Positions 32,448 to 41,613 of a stretch of 64,000 nt of DNA are shown here, piece by piece. Made by a program: the position numbers and the translations under genes. The DNA is taken from contig FJOG01000001.1 in the NCBI GenBank assembly GCA_900073065.1, positions 2,607,793-2,671,792 on the forward strand, given 5' to 3'. Each line of letters opens with the position of its first letter. Within the stretch, counting starts at the first letter, position 1. Source of the DNA: Phialocephala subalpina (Eukaryota; Ascomycota; Leotiomycetes; Helotiales; Mollisiaceae). The notes beneath the pieces were generated by a model. That model made no database searches, had not been told where the DNA came from, and saw nothing but the letters and a program-made list of their open reading frames with translations.

Positions 32448-33416
32448 TCACTGAGCCGTATACCCTCCATCAACAACCAAAGAAGTCCCAGTCATCCACT
32501 GAGAATCCTCACTCGCCAAGAAAACCGCCGCACTAGCAACATCCTCTGGCTGTCCAAGTGCTCCCCAAGGATGCGCAGCGACGAGTGCTTGGGCTGTACC
32601 AACTGCAATCGGATTGTCTGTAGCTCTTGTGATGTTCGAGATCAAAGGCGTATCGATGACTGTGGGACGTCAGCATTGTCCCCAAATATTTAGGGAACAC
32701 CTACAGCTGGGACAAACAGCATTGCAATGAATCTTATCCTTCGCATAATCAATCGCAATTTGCTTCGTAAGACCCATAACAGCGTGTTTGCTAGTTGTGT
32801 AAGACGGTGCACCACCGAGTGCGATCAAACCAGCTGTACTGGCAATGTTGACAATCCAGCCACGAGCGCGGTCACCTCGAAGACTCGCTGGCAGCGGCTC
32901 TTGGGCTAGGAATTGTTGCAGAGCGTACTTGCAGCCGAGAAAGACGCCTCGAGTATTAATTGCCATGGTATTGTCGAACGATGATGTCTGCAACTCGTGG
33001 ACTCGGACGCCACCTGGCTGAGCAGCCAGGCCATCGACATCAGCATTTGCTATACCAGCGCAGTTAACTATTCTGGGATGGTCAGCTCTGTTTCTTCGCA
33101 GCGTTGTTTGCTGCCCAACTCACATATCCAGTCTCCCAAACTTAGCAACCGTCTTCGCGACTAACTCTTTCACTTGATCCTCCTCTCTCAAATCAACCTT
33201 CGTGAACGCCGCTTTTCCAACCCGACGTTCTCCTGAATTGATGACCTCGTGCGTTGCAACCTGGAGTTCATATGCAGCATTCGCTTTTGCCACAGGGTTG
33301 ATGTCTGCGCACATCACAGTTGCTCCTTCTTCAGCATATCGCAGAGCAATGGCTCGACCGAGGCCGGAGCTGGCGCCTGTCACTATTGCGACGCGGCCTG
33401 CAAGTCTTGGACTCAT
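32448..33416 (-). CDS. Short-chain dehydrogenase/reductase (classical SDR)
   Basis: Exons 33416-33124, 33072-32705 and 32659-32448; 290 residues. The Rossmann motif TGASSGLG lies at about residues 12-19, and the cofactor-specifying acidic residue in ADINP suggests NAD preference (inference). The NAG-type motif reads NCAG. The catalytic Ser lies in [14 protein letters not shown] and the Tyr-x3-Lys in [10 protein letters not shown]. The C-terminal signature [35 protein letters not shown] is that of glucose 1-dehydrogenase/3-oxoacyl-ACP reductase-like SDRs. All three exons join in frame with GT-AG sites. The substrate cannot be told from sequence. The gene sits among secreted and decaying accessory genes, and may be part of a degraded cluster or simply independent. 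Confidence 0.9.
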
Positions 33417-33898
33417 GATAATCAGGAAAGAATTTTTTCTAGGAAACTCTCGATTTCAATGCTGGCAGCGGACTCGGGCGATCATATATCAATACCACAC
33501 ACCGCTGATCACTGGTCGAAGAAAGGATGCGCGCACTTGCGCACTACCTTGCAGAATGAAATGTTTCCAAGCATATCGCGCATATTGTGGAAATTGTTGT
33601 GGGCCGAAGTTCTCCCTCGTGCAGTACTTGGAAATCAAGAGATGCAAAAGACGATATTGGCGGTGACGGCGGCCAACGGTCAGGAGCAGCGAATTGACTG
33701 GCACACCGCCGCGTTATAATCTGACGTTTCGAGGTTCGCCTCAATGCATCGAAATCAGATAATGCCGAAGTTCTGAGTCAAATACATACGATGCTCTTGA
33801 TAGCCGCAGGCATTAGCAAGCACCCCGTAGCTCCGGAGTTCGCGGAGATAAAGAAAGCTAACAGTACATGCGCATTCTCTGGATGGCCAGACTCGATG
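33417..33898. other. Intergenic region
   Basis: Promoter of the SDR gene and 3' flank of the GPI-type protein gene, about 480 bases. A short GTAGCTCCGGAG motif at about 33,829 resembles the palindromic insertions in the NAD synthetase introns. Confidence 0.35.
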
Positions 33899-34748
33899 CT
33901 ACATCCATAATCCAATAATTGTCATCGTGAATCCTGAGAGTAAGAGAGACCAACTCCCACCATACTTTTCCGCAGATCGAGCAGCACTCTTCAGCACAGT
34001 CACCGAGGTTTGCGTCACCACGGTGCCAGGTGCTGTGCTCGTCGTCCCACTTCCTGCTTTTCCCGCAGAGGTGCTTGCAAGTACCGAAGCCCCAGCCGGA
34101 GACGACACGACGGAACCCGATGACTGCACGGCGGTAGAAGTCCCGACAGCCAGAGGACTGCTGGTTGTCATTGTTAACCCGGTGGATGTCTGCACCGCCG
34201 TTATTTCGCCACTGGTCAGCGTTGGGTACGGCCCGCTGTAGAGATTCCCCTGCCTGCCATCAGGTAATGTATAGGCCCCTGTATTGAAATTCCCAGTTGT
34301 GCCGTCTGCAGCGTGGAACGTTTTTGCACTGTCGAGTCCTGATTGTCAGCATGACGCCCTGATCTAATTTGGTGTCTTGGATTCTCTTGTGATAAAGGGA
34401 ACAACATACGTTCTATCATAACAGAACGGCGAGTTCTTGAACGAGAGGCATTGTTCCGTTGCAGAACATGTGAGCTGGGTTCGTTTGTCCAAAGATGGTG
34501 TGTCAGAGCGTTTGACTATTATCGCAATGGCCAGCCAATCGACAGCTAGGATAGTCCAGAAAGCGACGAAGGCGACATCTGCGTCAATGGGATGCGCGTT
34601 GGCAGATGTGCATGTGGATTGTGCGGCCTACAGGGCGTTAGGTTTGAGCGTCGAAGGAGGAATGAGGAGTGGGAGAAACTTGGACGACAGTGCATACTAC
34701 TTCGGTAAGGCTGAACGCCGTGAGTACTATGAGAAGGAAAAACTTCAT
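33899..34748 (-). CDS. Secreted Ser/Thr-rich, probably GPI-anchored protein
   Basis: Proposed exons 34748-34701, 34627-34410 (possibly split) and 34328-33899. The first encodes a clean signal peptide, MKFFLLIVLTAFSLTEAAQS across the junction. A Cys-rich module follows (TCTSANAHPIDA..., LTCSATEQCLSFKNSPFCYDRT, FHAADGTTGNFNTGAYTLPDGRQGN), then a Ser/Thr/Ala/Val-rich stalk and a hydrophobic C-terminus (SWSLLLSGFTMTIIGLWM) with small residues before it, as for GPI attachment. Exon 2 contains an optional 102-nt GT-AG intron at 34576-34475. Its length is a multiple of three and it has no stop, so the protein is 231 or 197 residues. If retained it adds a hydrophobic segment, which I think unlikely. 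Probably a cell-wall or surface protein; I recognise no named family. Confidence 0.65.
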
Positions 34749-36486
34749 CGCTAACGGACTTGTATCAATCGTGCACGATACTTTGGGCAATTGTGTTGTC
34801 CTCTCGCCAGAAGGGACTTTGAAACAAGTATAAAGTCGTGTATTCTTCCTTCCGTGTGTGCTTCAGAGGAAAGCCAAGCAGGTGGGGGCAAGCCCTTTTC
34901 ACTTCCTTCAACATTTTCAGCTGACCTTCAACCCTGGATCGATCGCGGTTCATCAATCTAGTACATCTCGCTTGGCGACATTCTAGGCGTTTTTGCACTT
35001 TGCTCGGCAGAATTAACAAATCGCTATTCTTGGTGGCTGAGACAATTTTGGTGGCGTTTGCAAGAAGTGCTTAACACGATGGTGTTTGCCAAAAAAAATA
35101 TATATATATATTTTAAAAAATAAAACCCAATTTTCAGGGTCCTCTGAAACCAATATTGGGCTTTCCATCCTTCCTGGAATGGCAGGAGCCATTGCAACGC
35201 GACTGAGGCTGAACGTAAATCAGATAATCAAGTTGCAGAATCTCGAGCGTGCAGGTTTTTCAAAACGGAAAGGAATGACGATCGGAGCACACTTGCTCTA
35301 CAGCATTCCGATGCACCTCAACTGGTGTCTAGACTTCTAAGATGCAGAGCGACCTCTGTACAAACCATTTGCAGCTGAGGTCTAGCAGCCTGACTCAAAT
35401 CCGTATGCAAGTGGCTTGCAAAGTTGGAATGAGAACGAAATTCAATCAAGTTGAGAAGGAAAAGGCACTTCGAGTCGAGTTCTCCTTCCAGCAAGACTGA
35501 GAATACAGGTGATAAAAATCAGAAAGGGAAGAATTTGAAGAGGGCGGGTACGGGGGGGGGGTTATAGTTCTCGGATGGCGCTAAGAGAGGCAGTCCTGCT
35601 CGAAATGGCAGGGACCTCTCGGCGCTCTTCCTTGAACAGGACTCACTTCCTTCTTTCAAACGAGTCTGGATCCAATCTCAATCCCAATTCTCGATTGCGA
35701 TTGCACGACGTCCCGCTCCTGCCACCCTCAATACCTAGGTACAGCTGGGGTTCTTCATTCCCTTTGCTCTTCTAGGTAGGCACGTCCTCATCATGCTCCT
35801 GCCGAGCCGGGCGTCAACCTGTTTTAGGCTCCTCTTTGACTTGGCACAATTCTTCATCTTATTACCTTAGCTTACTCTCGCATCGGTTGAGTTGAGATGA
35901 TAAGAGACCCTTCACCCAACGACGCGTTGAATCGAGTCTTGAAGAGGGCTTTGATGAATCATTCTGCAGCGATAGGCAATCGTATGAACGATGCCTCTTT
36001 GGAAGCTCGGTGGGATGAGGTGCGCTCGTGATTGAAAAGAAAAACTGAGAATGAGGATGGTATTCCAGGAGCTGACACTCAAACGGGTCATGATCGGTTC
36101 GACTATAAACACCCGAGGTTTTCATAATATCGCTCCCCTGGCATTGTCCATGCCAATTTCAGCAACTTTTAGACTTACAATGTCTACAGTTGTTCCAGGT
36201 ATCTGCGTATTTAGAAACCCATCATTCAATATAAAGGATAAGCACTAAAATCTGTAGTATATGGTGTTGGGTGCAGTCACGTGGCTACAAACTAGCTCAA
36301 ACGAGGTAAGGAACTTTCTGAGTTGAATTTTTAGCGCAAGGCTAAGGTTTCCGCGATTGCTCCGAGCTTGCTTCGACTTCGTTTGCCCTAAGAACTATCT
36401 GTCTCTCGTGACTCAGTCTAAAAGACTATTAAGCACATAAGCTGCTTGCGATCCTCCAACAATAGCCATTCTCTACGACGACCAAC
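34749..36486. other. Long gene-poor region
   Basis: 1.7 kb with no convincing gene. It contains an A/T tract with a TA microsatellite at about 35,090-35,125 and a G10 run near 35,551. Short frames here lack recognisable protein features. Confidence 0.45.
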
Positions 36487-37899
36487 ATGGGGCATTTGAT
36501 AACGGTTGCGACATAACCAAGGCTATGGACTTTGAGGGCAACACTCAAAGGATAATCGAAAGCATCAAACAAGCCAAAGCAGCAGGCGCAAAGCTCAGAG
36601 TTGGACCAGAGCTTGAGATATGCGGGTAAGTCTCATTCATTTCTGTCAAATCATCAGAATTGACATTTTTAGTTATGGCTGCTTGGACCACCTTCTCGAG
36701 CAGGATCTTTACCTCCATTGCTGGAAGATGCTAGAAATTTTGCTCAAGGACAAAGAGCTCTACGACATTCTTCTTGACATTGGAATGCCAGGTAAGTGAT
36801 TATCGGGTTTCAAACCAGCCTTTGCAAAACAGGTTATTGCTGACTATCTGATGCTCTAGTTCTCCACAGAAATGTGGGATACAATTGTAGAATTATTTGC
36901 TTGAACGGCAAAATTCTTCTCATCAGACCGAAGATTTGGCCGGCAAACGACGGAAACTACAGGGAGATGAGACATTTCACTCCATGGTTGAAGCCACGGG
37001 AACATGAGGAGTACCACCTTCCGCGCATGATCCAGAAGCTTCAAGGTTCAACGCATGTGACTTTTGGCGACGCCGTGATCTCGACGCCAGACACTTGTGT
37101 GGGAGCAGAAACGTGTGAAGAACTCTTCACTCCGGATGCTCCCCATAACCATATGAGTCTTGATGGTGTTGAGGTGATTACAAACTCAAGCGGTTCTCAC
37201 TTCACATTGCGCAAGCTCAATACGAGACTTGATCTTATCACAGAAGCCACAAAGAAAAACGGGGGTGTATACCTGGTTTGTGCCCCTCCCACATACAAGT
37301 TTCTCTCATGTTTGACATGATACTAATGATCTACAGTATTCAAACCAACAAGGCTGTGATGGAGACCGTTTATACGTGAGCATCTCTTGCTTTATCTCGC
37401 CTTTTTGATTTTGCTGCGTTGGGAGCTCCCGAGCAGGTTCTCATGCCTCTCACCTATTGCTCTTTTCTCAAAACATGGTACTAATTCGCTACAGTACGAT
37501 GGATGCGCAATGATTGTGGTCAATGGCGAGGTCGTGGCTCAGGGTTCGCAATTTAGCTTGAACGACGTCGAAATTGTTACTGGTAAGCAGCTCTCAGAAC
37601 CGAAGCTCCTCATGGATGGCCTTTTCATAATGCTCATCAAGTGAAATAGCCACCATCGACCTTGAGGAGGTCCGCGCATATCGATCATCCAAATCCAGGA
37701 GCCTTCAAGCAGCCAAGTCCACCGCAAAATACCATAGGATCCAAACTTCTTTCGAGCTTAGCTCAGAAGAGGATGACGGTGATCTCAGCCGAGCCCCTAG
37801 CGTTGCAATTCAACCAAGATACCATTCTCCAGAAGAAGAGATTGCTTTGGCAACTGGAGCATACATGTGGGACTAGTAAGTGTTGTTCATTCTAATGTA

Positions 37900-37936
37900 A
37901 GAGTTGGGCCAATTGCTCCTGGCCACTTTAAGCGAG
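37900..37936 (+). repeat. Left terminal inverted repeat of the transposon
   Basis: Begins AGAGTTGGGCCAATTGC and ends TTTAAGCGAG. It differs from the right repeat at three positions only. Confidence 0.9.
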
Positions 37937-38699
37937 GTTAGCCGAGGGTCGAACATTCTGGTACCTTCACTTTAAAAACTTATATTAAGCCAACCACTTA
38001 TCTATTTCTCTTCAAAATCAAAATAGAAGCTCAGAATTACTCCCTTTTATGGCGACCTAATCCAAACGGCGAATAGAAAACACCTACACGCTCTACCGTT
38101 CGATTATTATAGAGAGATAGAAAATCAGCTCCCGAGATCGTCAAAATAACCCGCCTACCTCGAACTAATATTCGACGATAGATTCATGCCGAAACAAGCC
38201 GTATAACGAGGGAAAGAAAAGCTACTAAGCCTAAATTAATATGTTGCCGTCAAATCCGTCAAATCATTCGCTATATTGCCAAAAATTGGAGTACTCGACG
38301 CTTAAGTTTTGAGCAGGTTAAAACTTACTTAAACATCCCAGTATCGACGAGAACTATTCGACGAGAACTATTCGACGAGAATTATTCGACGAGAACTCCG
38401 TAGAGTAGGCTACTAACGATGTATAGCTTATCCTTGGCCCTTTATCTCTCGGAAACAAGCCAAAAAGAGGCTTGCTTTTGCTTTAGAATATCGGTAGTGG
38501 GGGACATTTAACTAAGTAGCCTCTCGGCTAGGAGGGGGGGATTAGAGGAAAGTTATATAGTTTAATGAGTGCTCGTTTAAACTCGGCAAGAATGGGAGGA
38601 TTTAAGTAACTCGACTAGTAGATAAAAAGAAGTATTCGGACTATATCAAATCAGTTTATCGATCAGAAAGAGTCTTAGTCATGATTTGGGGTGCAATTA

Positions 38700-39142
38700 G
38701 CTAGGATTGGAAATCACTACTTGTGTTTCTAGAGAAAAAGGAGGGATATAAAGGAGTCAATTCTAAGGCGTACTTTTATCAAGTACTCGAACCGGTTGTA
38801 TTCCCTTTATTTGATCGTCTTAGCCCTAAGTATATCTTCATAGAGGACAGGTCAAAAGTTCATTTGGGGCATACTCGACTTCCTAGACTCCAATATGGGG
38901 TCCGAGGCTTTAATTGGCTACTTTTTTCACCAGATTTGAACCCAATAAAGAAGGTTTAAAGGTGGATGAAAGAAGAGTTGAAGAAACTACTATTTGTACC
39001 AACTTCTAAGGAGGAGTTGGTTAAAGAGGTTCAAAGGATTTGGGACCGAGTTGATTCACGTGACTTTTGGCGATATATTGAGAGATTGACTTGTAAATTG
39101 GAAGATGTGATTGATGTAAAAGAATTAACTACCGTTTGTTAA
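38700..39142 (+). pseudogene. Degenerate Tc1/mariner transposase C-terminus
   Basis: The C-terminal part of a DDE transposase. The second catalytic Asp is visible in the FIED motif. The SPDLNPI motif that normally continues with Glu here reads SPDLNPIKKV, followed by TAA at the usual Trp position and then RWMKEELKKLL. Both changes fit G-to-A transitions. Upstream (38,000-38,700) the reading frame has many TAG/TAA stops and only scattered homology (EIVKITRLPRTNIRR). The protein cannot be made and the third catalytic residue is lost. Confidence 0.8.
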
Positions 39143-39224
39143 TTCAAGCTTTTAATTTCATGGAAATCTATAAATATTTGATTAAATGACAAAATTTTAA
39201 AAACGTAGACTCGTTTTTGAGGAG

Positions 39225-39261
39225 CTCGCTTAAAGTGGCCGGGAGCAATGGCCCCAACTCT
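39225..39261 (-). repeat. Right terminal inverted repeat of the transposon
   Basis: Reads CTCGCTTAAAGTGGCC and ends CCCCAACTCT, next to the TA duplication. It is the reverse complement of the left repeat with three mismatches. Confidence 0.9.
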
Positions 39262-40162
39262 TACAACTCTGGAGAGGAGAGCTGTCTCAGAAGTCTGAAG
39301 TACACCTTTGCGTCTCAGAAGCTAGACTCTAAACCTTTTCACTACTAACACGTGTTTAGTCTTCGCCGGTCCAAAACCGCCGGATACCTGGTGCCGCTCT
39401 CAGGAGGTATCGATTCTTGTGCAACAGCCACCATGGTGTTCTCCATGTGTCGACTAGTCATCCAAGCCATCGAGGACGGCAACAAACAAGTCATCGAAGA
39501 TGTCAAAAGGCTGGCTCAGTATAACGAAGGAAAGCTCCCGAAGACTCCCCAGGAGCTTTGTAACCAGATATTCCACACCGTCTATATGGGAATGTCAAAG
39601 CAAAGCTCAAAAGAGACAAGAGGAAGAGCAAAAGAGCTCTCAGAGGCCATCGGCTCCTACCACGTCAATTGCGACATCGACGAGGTGTATAACGCTCAAC
39701 GAAACCTAATCGTCAGCACCCTCAACTTCGAGCCAAAGTTTAAAGTCGAAGGTGGATCTAACACCGAGAACCTGACACTTCAAAACATCCAAGCGTATGT
39801 AAAACGGGCATAAGTTCCCTTCCTTCTTTGGGGTGTCTCGTAATGTTTTTTTTGAGACTTGCTAATTCCCATTCTTCTAGTCGAAGTCGTATGGTAACTG
39901 CGTACCAATACGCTCAAATTATTCCTTTAGCCCGAAACCGACCTGGTGAAGGAAGCCTACTCGTCCTCGGATCCGCAAACGTATGTTCTCCTCGACTCCT
40001 AAGAATCCTTTAAAACCCCATACTAACTTCTTGTAGGTCGGCGAGAGTCTTCGAGGCTACCTAACAAAGTATGGCTGTTCATCAGCAGACATCAACCCTA
40101 TCGGTAGCATAGATAAATCAGTACGTCTTATTTACATATTGATTTGCTATCTTTTTGCATGT

Positions 40163-40250
40163 GAGCTCCGGAGCAGGAAGCTGTCTCACGCTTGTGCATG
40201 CAACGGACTATGTTCGTTTGCTACACCAAAGACGACTCGCAGCTCCGGAG
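40163..40250. repeat. Small palindromic (MITE-like) insertion in NAD synthetase intron
   Basis: Bounded by GAGCTCCGGAG and AGCTCCGGAG, with internal GCATGCAACGGAC and CGTTTGC words. It resembles the insertion at 40702-40823 in inverted orientation. It enlarges an intron that would otherwise be about 100 nt. Confidence 0.5.
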
Positions 40251-40701
40251 TTTTATCACAAAAAATTACTTTCTTTAGGCTAATAAGAGATTAGGACCTA
40301 ACGAGTAAAGCGCTTCATCGCCTGGGCCGAAACCAACTTCTCCCTACCCTGCCTCCACAATTTCCTCACCGCCGTCCCAATAGCCGAACTCGAACCCATA
40401 ACCGAAACCTATGTCCAAAGCGACGAAGCAGACATGGGCATGACCTACGATGAACTCACGACCTTCGGCCGACTCCGCAAAGTCAACAAACTCGGTCCCT
40501 TCGGTATGTTCCAAAACCTAGTCCACCAATGGGGTGAGGATCGAACAAAGACTCCAGAAGACGACGGACCAAGTTATACGCCTCGACAGATTGCGGAGAA
40601 AGTGAAGCGGTTCTTTCATTTTTATGCTATTAATAGGCATAAGATGACGACTCTTACTCGTACGTCTTATTTTATACTAATTTGTAGTTTTTCTTTTGTA
40701 T

Positions 40702-40823
40702 GGGAGCTCCGGAGCTGGGAGCTGTCTTGGGAGCTGAGACATTAAGCAAGCGGACACGATCCGTTTCAAAACGGACCGTTTGCATGCAGGCTCCTAAAAC
40801 AGCTTCTAGTTCCGGGAGCTTCC
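40702..40823. repeat. MITE-like inverted-repeat insertion in last NAD synthetase intron
   Basis: The left end GGGAGCTCCGGAGCTGGGAG is an imperfect inverted copy of the right end (GCTTCTAGTTCCGGGAGCTT), about 25 nt per arm. Internal words include CCGTTTCAAAACGG and GTTTGCATGC. The surrounding intron (40660-40865) has good GT-AG borders. Confidence 0.55.
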
Positions 40824-41020
40824 AACCCAAGTATTGGCTTTTCACAGTGCTAATTTGTTGGACAGCGTCTTTGCATTGCAATGACTACTCTCCGGATGAC
40901 AATCGCTTCGATTTGAGGCCATTCCTTTATCCACCTTTCTGGAGTAGTTGGAGCTTTAAGAAGATTGATAGGGAATTGGAGAAGATTGAGAAGAGAGCGA
41001 AGGGTGGGGTGAAGAAGTGA

Positions 41021-41613
41021 GGATGGATGGCTGGCTGTCGAAGAGTTAGTCATCGATTGAACCAAAGAGTTCGGGAAGTGAGCAAGTTGTTTTTGAGGCT
41101 TCGTGCCTGAGCTGTACTCCACTCCCTCTCTTGTACTGTAAATGTCGTTGCTTGGTGGAACATTTACTCGACAATGAGATACTAGACTTCAAACTCATCA
41201 AAGATCAAGCTATTGAGCAACTCGACATGTCACTTCATGAAGCAGGAAAGATGCAGTCAAGGTTCAAGGTAGATACTTTTGTATTATCTCACTTCACAAC
41301 GCAACTGACTGTCCCCGCCCAGCTCAAGCTATTCATCCATTTTGCACCTGCACCCACACCATCCATCCTCCCATCCCTACCTTTGACTTCCACGAATCGA
41401 ATACCATCGACTTCCCCTACGAGGCCGAAAAAAGCTATCAACGAAAGACGAAGTGAACTTCATCGCTGTGGTATCGCAACGCATCGCAATCTCAAATTAC
41501 AAAGGCTCATACAAATCAAACAACCCACGCACTTGCATCAAAATGCTCCCTTCCACCGCTATGTCCTCTCATCAATTCATCATTAATCTTCTTTCCCCCG
41601 ACGACTTTTTCGT
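41021..41613. other. Convergent intergenic region
   Basis: 3' flanks of the NAD synthetase remnant and tricalbin; no gene visible. Confidence 0.4.

Larger units (their letters stand above)
37900..39261 (+). mobile_element. Tc1/mariner-like DNA transposon inserted in a NAD+ synthetase intron
   Basis: A 1,362-bp element with 37-bp terminal inverted repeats (34 of 37 positions identical) is flanked on both sides by TA (37898-37899 and 39262-39263), the target duplication of the Tc1/mariner superfamily. It lies inside the intron 37876-39359, whose donor GTAAGT and acceptor TTTAG remain, so it should be spliced out with the intron. The transposase lies on the same strand as the host gene and is full of stops. 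The last part is recognisable (FIEDRSKVHLGHTR, FSPDLNPIKKV). The element is therefore a dead copy. Confidence 0.9.
36487..41020 (+). pseudogene. QNS1: Glutamine-dependent NAD+ synthetase, probably broken, with transposon in an intron
   Basis: Makes NAD+ from deamido-NAD, ATP and glutamine. Exons: 36487-36625, 36673-36791, 36860-37275, 37337-37375, 37495-37582, 37650-37875, 39360-39794, 39881-39980, 40037-40120, 40306-40659, 40866-41020. The nitrilase-type amidase keeps Glu ([11 protein letters not shown]), Lys ([14 protein letters not shown]) and Cys ([11 protein letters not shown]), and the synthetase P-loop reads PLSGGIDSCATA. Two defects: after MGHLITVAT the expected CNLNQW segment is shortened by about 10 nt and runs into TAA, leaving a possible start only at ATG 36525; and the junction 40120/40306 joins out of frame (TCA|TA AAG), with a CTAAC only three bases from the AG, as if the acceptor was deleted. 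A donor at 40161 would restore frame but add 14 hydrophobic residues. It may be a decaying duplicate, since this enzyme is normally essential. Confidence 0.65.

Noticed and set aside
35090..35340. A short ORF in the gene-poor region at about 35.1 kb
   Set aside because: It starts in a TA/A-rich microsatellite, begins at a non-conserved start and has no recognisable motif.
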